Of a DNA stretch of 64,000 nucleotides, positions 1 to 11,315 are shown piece by piece; within the stretch, counting starts at the first letter, position 1; the number at the start of each line of letters is the position of its first letter. Source of the stretch: Hydractinia symbiolongicarpus (taxonomy: Eukaryota > Cnidaria > Hydrozoa > Anthoathecata > Hydractiniidae); assembly GCF_029227915.1 (NCBI RefSeq), contig NC_079878.1:35181501-35245500 (forward strand). The letters run 5' to 3'. A program made the translations under genes and the position numbers. The notes beneath the pieces are model-generated. The model did no database searches. It was not told the DNA's origin and was given only the letters and a program-made list of their open reading frames with translations.

Positions 1-1
1 A

Positions 2-374
2 TTAAGAAGAATGTTATTTCTTGGAGTCCAATTTTCTCATTTGTCACATTTATCAGATCACAGTCCAAAGTTAGTTCAATTAAGTCCCACATTCAATCGT
101 TTCATAGTTAAAAGCGATGCCACCTAGCAATATCAGAAAAATATCGCTAAATACATGTTTGTACGAATATGTGAGACAACCGTTGTACCTTAAACGGACT
201 GACACCGTTAGAAAGTCAATGAAATGTAGTTTTTGAAACTGTTGCTACTTCTTCAGCGCGCGGTAACGGATAGGATTGGTCCCACAGTAAAAAATGACTT
301 ATATATCTATATTTTTAAATGAAACGCTACCACAGCGGCCAGTGCAATCGCTGAGTTACGGCAATCACGTCAAT
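2..374 (+). repeat. Example full-length monomer (373 bp, type A)
   Basis: Reference unit for the array. In order it holds: a head (ttaagaagaatgttatttc); a T/C-rich stretch (tctcatttgtcacatttatc); 'agttagttcaattaagtccc'; 'aaaagcgatgccacctag'; 'aaatatcgctaaatacatg'; the CCGTT/AACGG inverted motifs; 'ttcttcagcgcgcggtaacg'; a T/A-rich patch; a GCGCT/AGCGC-type hairpin, here altered by aaacgct and agcgg; and 'gagttacggcaatcacgtc'. Phase is arbitrary because the ends are chosen at the head motif. Confidence 0.9.
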
Positions 375-747
375 TTAAGAAGAATGTTATTTGTTGGAGT
401 CCAATTTTCTCATTTATCACATTTATCAGGTCACAGTCCATAGTTAGTTCAATTAAGTCCCACAGTCAATCGTTTTATAGTTAAAAGCGATACAACCTAG
501 TAATATCAGATAAATATCGCTAAATACATGTTGGTACGAATGTGTGAGCCAACCGTTGTACCTAAAACGGACTGACACCGTTAGAAAGTCAATGAAATGT
601 AGCTTTTGAAACTGTTGCTATTTCTTCAGCGCGCGATAACGGATAGGATTGGTCCCACAGTAAAGAATAACTTATTTATCTAAATTTTTAAATGAAGCGC
701 TGCCATAGCGCCCAGTGTAATCGCTGAGTTACGGCAATCACGTCAAT

Positions 748-1114
748 TTAAGAAGAATGTTATTTGTTGGAGTCCAATTTTCTCATTTATCACATTTATC
801 AGGTCACAGTACAAAGTTAGTTCAATTCAGCCCCACAGTCAATCGTTTCATTGTTAAAAGCAATGCAACCTTGTAATATCAAAAAAATATCGCTGAATAC
901 ATGTTGGTACGAATATGTGACCCAATCGTTGTACCTAAAACGGACTGACACCGTTAGAAAGTCAGTGGAATGTAGTTTTTGAAACTGTCGCTATTTCTTC
1001 AGCGCACGATAACGGCTGGGATTGGTGCCCCAGTAAAAAATGACTTATTAGTTTTTAAATGAAGCGCTGCAACAGCGCCCAGTGTAATCGCTGAGTTCCA
1101 GCAATCATGTCAAA
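748..1114 (+). repeat. Monomer length variant (367 bp)
   Basis: This monomer is six bases short in the A/T patch: 'gacttattagtttttaaatg' replaces the longer form with 'atcta' between 'tta' and 'tttttaaatg'. The same deletion recurs at about 1790 and 4450, always with the linked differences 'cagtacaaag' and 'aaaagcaatgcaacc'. The three copies are therefore one amplified subfamily, not independent losses. Confidence 0.85.
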
Positions 1115-1292
1115 TTAAGAAGAATGTTATTTCTTGGAGTCCAATTTTCTCATTTATCACATTTATCATGTCACAGTCCAAAGTTAGTTCAATTAAGTCC
1201 CACATTCAATCGCTTCATAGTTAAAAGTGATGCAACCTAGTAATATCAGAAAAATATCGCTAAATACATGTTGGTACGAATATGTGTCCCAA

Positions 1293-1322
1293 CCGTTGTA
1301 ACTCAAACGGACTAACACCGTT
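1293..1322 (+). other. CCGTT / AACGG / CCGTT alternating inverted motifs (example)
   Basis: CCGTT at 1293-1297, AACGG at 1306-1310 and CCGTT at 1318-1322, with spacers of 8 and 7 bases. Another AACGG lies at 1378-1382. Nearly every monomer keeps this set; type B monomers read 'AGCGG' in the second place. Each neighbouring pair could form a 5-bp stem, or be bound as paired sites by a protein. Function is unknown. Confidence 0.6.
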
Positions 1323-1436
1323 AGAAAGTCAATGAAATGTAGTTTTTGAAACTGTCGCTATTTCTTCAGCGCGCAATAACGGATAGGATTGGTCCCACAG
1401 TAAAGAATGACTTATTTATCTAAGTTTTTAAATGAA

Positions 1437-1451
1437 GCGCTACCACAGCGC
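1437..1451 (+). other. GCGCT-accac-AGCGC hairpin (example)
   Basis: A perfect 5-bp stem (1437-1441 with 1447-1451) and a 5-base loop, present in most full-length monomers, where the tail begins. It is lost in the 275-bp monomers. On the minus strand it reads GGCGCTGTGGTAGCGC, which looks like a tRNA D-arm / A box. Confidence 0.6.
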
Positions 1452-1853
1452 CCAGTGTAATCGCTGTGTTCCGGCAATCATGTCAAATTAAGAAGAATGT
1501 TATTTCTTGGAGTCCAATTTTCTCATTTATCACATTTATCAGGTCACAGTACAAAGTTAGTTCAATTCAGCCCCACAGTCAATCGTTTCATTGTTAAAAG
1601 CAATGCAACCTAGTAATATCAAAAAAATATCGCTGAATACATGTTGGTACGAATATGTGACCCAATCGTTGTAACTCAAACGGACTGACATCGTTAGAAA
1701 GTCAGTGGAATGTAGTTTTTGAAACTGTCGCTATTTCTTCAGCGCACGATAACGGCTTTGATTGGTGCCCCAGTAAAAAATGACTTATTAGTTTTTAAAT
1801 GAAGCGCTACAACAGCGCCCAGTGTAATCGCTGAGTTCCGGCAATCATGTCAA

Positions 1854-3575
1854 ATTAAGAAGAATGTTATTTCTTGGAGTCCAATTTTCTCATTTGTCAC
1901 ATTTATCAGATCACAGTCCAAAGTTAGTTCAATTAAGTCCCACAGTCAATCGTTTCATAGTTAAAAGCGATGCCACCTAGCAATATCAGAAAAATATCGC
2001 TAAATACATGTTTGTACGAATATGTGAGACAACCGTTGTACCTTAAACAGACTGACACCGTTAGAAAGTCAATGAAATGTAGTTTTTGAAACTGTTGCTA
2101 CTTCTTCAGCGCGCGGTAACGGATAGGATTGGTCCCACAGTAAAAAATTACTTATATATCTATATTTTTAAATGAAGCGCTACCACAGCGGCCAGTGCAA
2201 TCGCTGAGTTACGGCAATCACGTCAATTTAAGAAGAATGTTATTTGTTGGAGTCCAATTTTCTCATTTATCACATTTATCAGGTCACAGTCCATAGTTAG
2301 TTCAATTAAGTCCCACAGTCAATCGTTTCATAGTTAAAAGCGATACAACCTAGTAATATCAGATAAATATCGCTAAATACATGTTGGTACGAATATGTGA
2401 CCCAACCGTTGAAACTCAAACGGACTGACACCGTTAGAAAGTCAATGAAATGTACTTTTTGAAACTGTCGCTTTTTCTTCAGCGTGCGATAACTGCTAGG
2501 ATTGGTCCCAGAGTAAAAAATGACTTATTAATCTAAGTTTTTAAATGAAGCGCTACCACAGCGCCCAGTGTAATCGCTGTGTTCCGGCAATCATGTCAAA
2601 CTAAGAAGAATATTATTTCTTGGAGTCCAATTTTCTCATTTATCACATTTATCAGGTCACAGTTCAAAGTTAGTTCAATTCAGTCCCACAGTCAAATCGC
2701 TTCATAGTTAAAAGCGATGCAACCTAGTAATATCAGAAAAATATCGCTAAAAACATGTTGGTACAAATATGTGTCCCAACCGTTGTAACTCAAACGGACT
2801 GACACCGTTAGAAAGTCATTGAAATGTAGTTTTTGAAACTGTCGCTATTTCTTCAGCGCGCGATAACGGCTGGGATTGGTGCCCCAGTAAAAAATGACTT
2901 ATTAATCTAAATTTTTAATTGAAGCGCTGCCACAGCGCCCAGTGTAATCTCTGAGTTCCGGCAATCATGTCAAATTAAGAAGAATGTTATTTCTTGGAGT
3001 CCAATTTTCTCATTTATCACATTTTTCAGATCACAGTCCAAAGTTAGTTAAATTAAGTCCCACAGTCAATCGTTTTTCTGTTAAAAGCGATGCAACCTAC
3101 TAACATCAGATAAATATCGCTAAATACATGTTGGTACGAATATGTGACCCAAACGTTGTAACTCAAACGTACTGACACAGTTAGAAAGTCAATGAAATGT
3201 AGTTTTTGAAACTGTCGCTATTTCTTCAGCGCGCGATAACTGCTAGGATTGGTCCCAGAGTAAAAAATGACTTATTAATCTAAGTTTTTAAATGAAGCGC
3301 TACCACAGCGCCCAGTGTAATCGCTGAGTTCCAACAATCATGTCAAATTAAGAAGAATGTTATTTCTTGGAGTCCAATTTTCTCATTTATCACATTTATC
3401 AGATCACAGTCCAATGTTAGTTAAAATAAGTCCCACAGTCAATCGTTTTACTGTAAAAAGCGATGCAACCTAGTAATCTCAGAAAAATATCGCTAAGTAC
3501 ATGTTGGTATAAGAATGTTATGCAACCTCGTAATATCAGATAAATATCGCTAAATACATGTTGGTACGAATATGT
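1854..3575 (+). repeat. Left-edge HOR, copy 1
   Basis: A run of about 4.6 monomers that is repeated from 4517 at an offset of 2,663 bp. Diagnostic shared features include 'catttgtcacatttatcaga' at the head and the odd insertion near 3510. Similarity to the second copy is lost at about 3575, where 'atgtgtcccaaccg' faces 'atgtgactcaaccg'. The first monomer of the unit also matches positions 1-373. Confidence 0.75.
3463..3566 (+). repeat. 57-bp internal partial duplication with 10-bp patch
   Basis: The segment from 'atgcaacctagtaatctcag' to 'atgttggta' (3463-3509) is followed by 'taagaatgtt' (3510-3519) and then a second start, 'atgcaacctcgtaatatcag', at 3520. The patch matches the monomer head (agaagaatgttat), so it looks like a short template switch to the head and back. 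Confidence 0.8.
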
Positions 3576-4516
3576 GTCCCAACCGTTGTAACTCAAACGG
3601 ACCTACACCGTTAGAAAGTCAATGAAATGTAGTTTTTGAAACTGTCGCTATTTCTTCAGCGCGCGATAACGGCTAGGATTGGCCCCGCAGTAAAAAATGA
3701 CTTATTAATCTAAATTTTTTAAATGAAGCGCTACCACAGCGCCCAGTGTAATCCCGAGTTCCGGCAATCATGTCAAATTAAGAAGAATGTTATTTCTTGG
3801 AGTCCAATTGTCTCATTTATAACATTTATCAGGTCACAGTCCAAAGTTAGTTCAATTAAGTCCCACAGTCAATCGTTTCATAGTTAAAAGCGATGCAACC
3901 TAGTAATATCAGAAAAATATCGCTAAATACATGTTGGTACGAATATGTGAGCCAACCGTTGTACCTTAAACGGACTGACACCGTTAGAAAGTCAATGAAA
4001 TGTAGCTTTTGAAACTGTTGCTATTTCTTCAGCGCGCGATAACGGATAGGATTGGTCCCACAGTAAAGAATAACTTATTTATCTAAATTTTTAAATGAAG
4101 CGCTGCCATAGCGCCCAGTGTAATCGCTGAGTTACGGCAATCACGTCAATTTAAGAAGAATGTTATTTGTTGGAGTCCAATTTTCTCATTTATCACATTT
4201 ATCAGGTCACAGTACAAAGTTAGTTCAATTCAGCCCCACAGTCAATCGTTTCATTGTTAAAAGCAATGCAACCTAGTAATATCAAAAAAATATCGCTGAA
4301 TACATGTTGGTACGAATATGTGACCCAATCGTTGTAACTCAAACGGACTGACACCGTTAGAAAGTCAGTGGAATGTAGTTTTTGAAACTGTCGCTATTTC
4401 TTCAGCGCACGATAACGGCTGGGATTGGTGCCCCAGTAAAAAATGACTTATTAGTTTTTAAATGAAGCGCTACAACAGCGCCCAGTGTAATCGCTGAGTT
4501 CCGGCAATCATGTCAA

Positions 4517-6607
4517 ATTAAGAAGAATGTTATTTCTTGGAGTCCAATTTTCTCATTTGTCACATTTATCAGATCACAGTCCAAAGTTAGTTCAATTAAG
4601 TCCCACAGTCAATCGTTTCATAGTTAAAAGCGATGCCACCTAGCAATATCAGAAAAATATCGCTAAATACATGTTTGTACGAATATGTGAGACAACCGTT
4701 GTACCTTAAACGGACTGACACCGTTAGAAAGTCAATGAAATGTAGTTTTTGAAACTGTTGCTACTTCTTCAGCGTGCGGTAACGGATAGGATTGGTCCCA
4801 CAGTAAAAAATGACTTATATATCTATATTTTTAAATGAAGCGCTACCACAGCGGCCAGTGCAATCGCTGAGTTACGGCAATCACGTCAATTTAAGAAGAA
4901 TGTTATTTGTTGGAGTCCAATTTTCTCATTTATCACATTTATCAGGTCACAGTCCATAGTTAGTTCAATTAAGTCCCACAGTCAATCGTTTCATAGTTAA
5001 AAGCGATGCAACCTAGTAATATCAGATAAATATCGCTAAATACATGTTGGTACGAATATGTGACCCAACCGTTGAAACTCAAACGGACTTACACCGTTAG
5101 AAAGTCAATGAAATGTACTTTTTGAAACTGTCGCTTTTTCTTCAGCGTGCGATAACTGCTAGGATTGGTCCCAGAGTAAAAAATGACTTATTAATCTAAG
5201 TTTTTAAATGAAGCGCTACCACAACGCCCAGTGTAATCGCTGTGTTCCGGCAATCATGTCAAACTAAGAAGAATATTTCTTGGAGTCCAATTTTCTCATT
5301 TATCACATTTATCATGTCACAGTCCAAAGTTAGTTCAATTAAGTCCCACATTCAATCGCTTCATAGTTAAAAGTGATGCAACCTAGTGATATCAGAAAAA
5401 TATCGCTAAATACATGTTGGTACGAATATGTGTCCCAACCGTTGTAACTCAAACGGACTAACACCGTTAGAAAGTCAATGAAATGTAGTTTTTGAAACTG
5501 TCGCTATTTCTTCAGCGCGCGATAACGGATAGGATTGGTCCCACAGTAAAGAATGACTTATTTATCTAAGTTTTTAAATGAAGCGCTACCACAGCGCCCA
5601 GTGTAATCGCTGTGTTCCGGCAATCATGTCAAATTAAGAAGAATGTTATTTCTTGGAGTCCAATTTTCTCATTTATCACATTTATCAGGTCACAGTTCAA
5701 AGTTAGTTCAATTCAGTCCCACATTCAAATGGCTTCATAGTTAAAAGCTATGCAACCTAGTAATATCAGAAAAATATCGCTAAAAACATGTTGGTACAAA
5801 TATGTGTCCCAACCGTTGTAACTCAAACGGACTGACACCGTTAGAAAGTCATTGAAATGTAGTTTTTGAAACTGTCGCTATTTCTTCAGCGCGCGATAAC
5901 GGCTGGGATTGGTGCCCCAGTAAAAAATGACTTATTAATCTAAATTTTTAATTGAAGCGCTGCCACAGCGCCCAGTGTAATCTCTGAGTTCCGGCAATCA
6001 TGTCAAATTAAGAAGAATGTTATTTCTTGGAGTCCAATTTTCTCATTTATCACATTTTTCAAATCACAGTCCAAAGTTAGTTAAATTAAGTCCCACAGTC
6101 AATCGTTTTTCTGTTAAAAGCGATACAACCTACTAATATCAGATAAATATCGCTAAATACATGTTGGTACGAATATGTGACCCAACCGTTGTAACTCAAA
6201 CGGACTGACACAGTTAGAAAGTCAATGAAATGTAGTTTTTGAAACTGTCGCTATTTCTTCAGCGCGCGATAACTGCTAGGATTGGTCCCAGAGTAAAAAA
6301 TGACTTATTAATCTAAGTTTTTTAATGAAGCGCTACCACAGCGCCCAGTGTAATCGCTGAGTTCCGACAATCATATCAAATTAAGAAGAATGTTATTTCT
6401 TGGAGTCCAATTTTCTCATTTATCACATTTATCAGATCACAGTCCAATGTTAGTTAAAATAAGTCCCACAGTCAATCGTTTTACTGTAAAAAGCGATGCA
6501 ACCTAGTAATCTCAGAAAATTATCGCTAAGTACATGTTGGTATAAGAATGTTATGCAACCTCGTAATATCAGATAAATATCGCTAAATACATGTTGGTAC
6601 GAATATG
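4517..6607 (+). repeat. Left-edge HOR, copy 2 (one extra monomer)
   Basis: Matches 1854-3575, but the offset rises from 2,663 to about 3,032 after 5264 because one additional monomer (about 5264-5636) is present. That monomer, marked by 'tttatcatgtcacag' and 'cccacattcaatcgcttc', matches the monomer at 1115. This suggests unequal exchange in register with the monomer. A 3-bp loss ('aatatttcttgg' against 'aatattatttcttgg') sits at the point of change. Confidence 0.75.
6496..6599 (+). repeat. Second copy of the 57-bp partial duplication
   Basis: Same arrangement as at 3463: 'atgcaacc' at 6496, the patch 'taagaatgtt' at 6543-6552, and a second 'atgcaacc' at 6553. It is inherited through the left-edge HOR and differs by small changes such as 'cagaaaattatcg'. 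Confidence 0.8.
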
Positions 6608-7049
6608 TGACTCAACCGTTGAAACTCAAACGGACTGACACCGTTAGAAAATCAATGAAATGTACTTTTTGAAACTGTCACTTTTCCTTCAGCGCGCGAT
6701 AACTGCTCGGATTGGTCCCAGAGTAAAAGATGACTTATTATTCTAAGTTTTTAAATGAAGCGCTACCACAGCGCCCAGTGTAATCGCTGTGTTCCGACAA
6801 TCATGTCAAATTAAGAAGAATGTTATTTCTTAGAGTCCAATTTTCTCATTTATCACATTTATCAGTCACAGTTCGAAGTTAGTTCAATTAAGTCCCACAG
6901 TCAATCGTTTTACTGTTAAAAGCGATGCAACCTAGTATTATCAGATAAATATCGCTAAATACATGTTGGTACGAATAGGTGACCCATCCGTTGTAACTCA
7001 AACGGACTGGAACCATTAGAAAGTCAATGAAATGTAGTTTTGGAAACTG
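6608..7049 (+). repeat. Monomers between the left-edge HOR and the 4.5-kb HOR
   Basis: About 1.2 type A monomers. They contain private changes ('tttatcagtcacagttcg', 'gaataggtgacccatccg') and show no close copy elsewhere in the window. Nothing else is seen here. Confidence 0.7.
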
Positions 7050-7314
7050 TCGCTATTTCTTCAGCGCGCTATAACGGCTAGGATTGGTCCCACAGTAAAA
7101 GAATGACTTACTTATCTAAATTCCTAATTGAAGCCCTACTGCAGCGCCCAGTGTAACCCCTGAGTTTGGGCAATCATGTCAATATAAGAAGAATGTTTTT
7201 TCTTGGAGTCCAATTGTCTCATTTATCACATTTATCAGGTCACAGTCCAGAGATAGTTCAATTAAGTCCCACAGTCAATCGCTTCATTGTTAAAAGCGAT
7301 GCAACCTAGTAATC

Positions 7315-7394
7315 TTCTTAATTACTTTTTTTTTTTTCTTGGAAATTATTGTAAATATGTGAATAATCGACTTTAAATAAATTGAAAAGAAAAA
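7315..7394 (+). repeat. AT-rich insert, shortened copy 1 (80 bp)
   Basis: Shares the right 80 bp of the full insert, from 'ttcttaattac' through a T run of 12 to 'gaaaagaaaaa'. Its left end and the preceding tail of the host monomer are missing: 'gcaacctagtaatc' is joined directly to it. It was probably formed from a full insert by a later deletion. Confidence 0.88.
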
Positions 7395-8162
7395 GAGTTC
7401 CGGCAATCACGTCAAACTAAGAAGAATGTTATTTCTTGGAGTCCCATTGTCTCATTTATCACATTTTTCAGGTCACAGTCCACAGTTAGTTCAATTAAGT
7501 CCCACAGTCAATCGTTTCAGTGTTAAAAGCGATGCAACCTAGTAATATCAGAAAAATATCGCTAAGTACATGTTAGTACGATTAGGTGACCCAACTGTTG
7601 TATCTCAAACGGACTGACATCGTTAGAAAGTCAATGAAATGTAGTTTTTGAAACTGTCGCTATTTCTTCAACGTGCGATAACGCCTAGGATTGGTCCAAC
7701 AGTAAAAAATTACTTATTAATCTAAATTTTTAAATGAAGCGCTACCACAGCGCCCAGTGTAATCGCTGGGTTCCGGCAATCATGTCAAATTCAGAAGAAT
7801 GTTATTTCTAGGAGTCCAATTGTCTCAATTATCACATTTATAAGGTCATAGTCCAAAATCAGTTCAATTTAGTCCCATAGTCAATCGTTTCACTGTTACA
7901 AGCGATGCAACCTAGTAATATGAGAAAAATATCGCTAAGTAAGTGTTGGTACGAATATGTGACGCAACCGTTGTTACTGAAGCGAAGTGATAACGTTAGA
8001 AAGTCAATGAAATATAGTTTTTGAAACTGTCGCTATTTCTTTAGCACGCGATAACGGCTAGGTTTGGTCCCACTGTAAAGAATGACATATTTATCTAAAT
8101 TTTTAAATGAAGCGCTACCACAGCGCCCAGTGTAATTGCTGAGTTCCGGCAATCATGACAAA

Positions 8163-8437
8163 TTAGAAAGAATGTTACTCTATGGAGTCCAATAGTCTCA
8201 CTTGTAACATTTATAAGGTCACAGTCCAAAATCAGTTAAATTTAGTCCCACAGTCAATCGTTTCACTGTTAAAAGCGATGCAACCTAGTAATATGAGAAA
8301 AATATCGCTAAATACATGTTGGTACGAATATGTGACCCAACCTCTGCAACTCAAACGGACAGACACCGTTAGAAAGTCAATGAGATGTACTCTTTGAGTG
8401 CCCAGTGTAATCGCAGGGTTCCGGCAATCATGTCAAA
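8163..8437 (+). repeat. Short monomer (275 bp) 1
   Basis: Reference short form. The sequence passes from 'tgagatgtactctttgag' straight to 'tgcccagtgtaatcgc'. It lacks the roughly 98 bp that normally lie between 'tttttga' and 'gcccagtg', that is the agcgcgcgataacgg segment and the hairpin. Neighbouring monomers are full-length. Confidence 0.9.
8182..8397 (+). other. Recurring short open frame inside a monomer, judged non-coding
   Basis: A 71-codon frame starting in 'ctatggagtcc' recurs identically at 12689. Relatives of the same length lie at 9573, 14080 and 16823, and 61-64-codon relatives at 20695, 26840, 30675, 31696 and 34308. Each exists only because the monomer happens to lack stops in that frame, and the frame ends within one monomer. 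I see no start-site context, signal peptide, recognisable domain or codon conservation beyond DNA identity. I treat all of them as by-products of the repeat. Confidence 0.85.
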
Positions 8438-11040
8438 TTAGAAAGAATGTTACTTCTTGGAGTCCAATTGTCTCACTTATAACATTTGTAAGGTCACAGT
8501 CGAAAATCAGTTCAATTTAGTCCCACAGTCAATCGTTTCACTGTTAAAAGCGATGCGGCCTGGTAATATGAGAAAAATATCGCTAATTACATGTTGGTAC
8601 GGGTATGTGACGAAACCGTTGTAACTGAAGCGGATTGATACCGTTAGAAAGTCAATGAAATGTAGTTTTTGAAACAATCGCTATTTCTTCAGTGCGCGAT
8701 AACGGCTAGGATTTGTCCCACAGTAAAGAATGACTTACTTATCTAAGTTTTTAAGTGAAGCGCAAACACAGCGCCCAGTGTAATTGCTGAGTTCCGGGAA
8801 TCATGTCAAATTAGAAAGAATGTTTTTTCTTGGAGTCAACTTGTCTAATTTATCACATTGATCAGGTTACAGTCAAGTTAGTTCAATTAAGTCCCACAGT
8901 CAATCGTTTCATTGTTAAAAGCGATGCAACCTAGTTATATCAGAAAAACATCGCTAAGTACATGTTGGTACGAATATGTGACCCAACTCTTGTAATTCAA
9001 ACAGACTGACACTGTCAGAAAGTCATTGTAATGTAGTTTTTGAAAATGTCGCTATTTCTTCAGCGTGCGATAACGGATAGGATTGGTCCCACAGTAAAGA
9101 ATGACTTATTTATCTAAATTTTTAAATGAAGCGCTACCAGAGCGCCCAGTCTAATCGCTGAGTTCCGGCAATCACGTCAAATTAAGAAGACTGTTATTTC
9201 TTGGAGTCCAATTGTCTCATTTATCACATTTATCAGGTCACAGTCCAAAGTTAGTTCAATTAAGTCCCACAGTCAATCATTTCATTGTTAAAAGCGATGC
9301 AACTAGTAATATCAAAAAAATATCGCTAAGTACATGTTGGTACGATTAGGTGACCCAACTGTTGTAACTCAAACGGATTGATACTGTTAGAAAGTCAATG
9401 AAATGTACTTTTTGAAACTGTCGCTATTTCTTCAGCGCGCGATAACGGCTAGGATTGGTCACACAGTAAAAAATGACTTATTAATCTAAATTTTTAAATG
9501 AGGCGCTACCACAGCGCCCAGTGTAATCGCTGAGTTCCGGCAATCATCTAAAACTAGAAAGAATGTTACTTCTTGGAGTCCAATTGTCTCACTTATAACA
9601 TTTATAAGGTCACAGTCCAAAATCAGTTCAATTTAGTCCCACTGTCAATCGTTTCACTGTTAAAAGCGATGCAACCTAGTAATGTCAGAAAAATATCGCT
9701 AAATACATGTTGGTACGAATATGTGACCCAACCGTTGAAACTCAAACGGACTGACACCGTTAGAAAGTCAATGAAATGTAGTTTTTGAAACTGTCGCTTT
9801 TTCTTCAGCGTGCGATAACTGCTAGGATTGGTCCCAGAGTAAAAAATGACTTATTAATCTAAGTTTTTAAATGAAGCGCTACCACAGCGCCCAGTGTAAT
9901 CGCTGTGTTCCGGCAATCATGTCAAATTAAGAAGAATGTTATTTCTTGGAGTCCAATTTTCTCATTTATCACATTTATCAGGTCACAGCTCAAAGTTAGT
10001 TCAATTCAGTCCCACAGTCAAATCGCTTCATAGTTAAAAGCGATGCAACCTAGTAATATCAGAAAAATATCGCTAAAAACATGTTGGTACAAATATGTGT
10101 CCCAACCGTTGTAACTCAAACGGACTGACACCGTTAGAAAGTCATTGAAATGTAGTTTTTGAAACTGTCGCTACTTCTTCAGCGCGCGATAACGGCTGGG
10201 ATTGGTGCCCCAGTAAAAAATGACTTATTAATCTAAATTTTTAATTGAAGCGCTGCCACAGCGCCCAGTGTAATCTCTGAGTTCCGGCAATCATGTCAAA
10301 TTAAGAAGAATGTTATTTCTTGGAGTCCAATTTTCTCATTTATCACATTTTTCAGATCACAGTCCAAAGTTAGTTAAATTAAGTCCCACAGTCAATCGTT
10401 TTTCTGTTAAAAGCGATGCAACCTACTAATATCAGATAAATATCGCTAAATACATGTTGGTACGAATATGTGACCCAACCGTTGTAACTTAAACGGACTG
10501 ACACCGTTAGAAAGTCAATAAAATGTAGTTTTTGAAACTGTCGTTATTTCTTCAGCGCGCGATAACGGCTAGGATTGGCCCCACAGTAAAAAATGACTTA
10601 TTAATCTAAATTTTTAAATGAAGCGCTACCACAGCGCCCATCGCTGAGTTCCGGCAATCATGTCAAATTAAGAAGAATGTTATGTCTTAGAGTCCAATTT
10701 TCTCATTTATCACATTTATAAGGTCATAGTCCAAAATCAGTTTAATTTAGTCCCATAGTCAATCGTTTCACTGTTACAAGCGATGCAACCTAGTAATATG
10801 AGAAAAATATCGCTAAGTAAGTGTTGGTACAAATATGTGACGCAACCGTTGTTACTTAAGCGAAGTGATACCGTTAGAAAGTCAATGAAATATAGTTTTT
10901 GAAACTGTCGCTATTTCTTCAGCACGCGATAACGGCTAGGTTTGGTCCCACTGTAAAGAATGACTTATTTATCTAAATTTTTAAATGAAGCGCTACCACA
11001 GCGCCCAGTGTAATTGCTGAGTTCCGGCAATCATGACAAA

Positions 11041-11315
11041 TTAGAAAGAATGTTACTCTATGGAGTCCAATAGTCTCACTTGTAACATTTATAAGGTCAC
11101 AGTCCAAAATCAGTTAAATTTAGTCCCACAGTCAATCGTTTCACTGTTAAAAGCGATGCAACCTAGTAATATGAGAAAAATATCGCTAAATACATGTTGG
11201 TACGAATATGTGACCCAACCTCTGTAACTCAAACGGACAGACACCGTTAGAAAGTCAATGAGATGTACTCTTTGAGTGCCCAGTGTAATCGCAGAGTTCC
11301 GGCAATCATGTCAAA
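11041..11315 (+). repeat. Short monomer (275 bp) 2
   Basis: Same joint, 'actctttgagtgcccag'. At the right edge of 4.5-kb HOR copy 1. Confidence 0.9.

Noticed and set aside
7320-7340. T run as a transcription terminator or origin element
   Set aside because: There is no gene to terminate, and the run belongs to an amplified insert that varies by slippage. No independent evidence of function.
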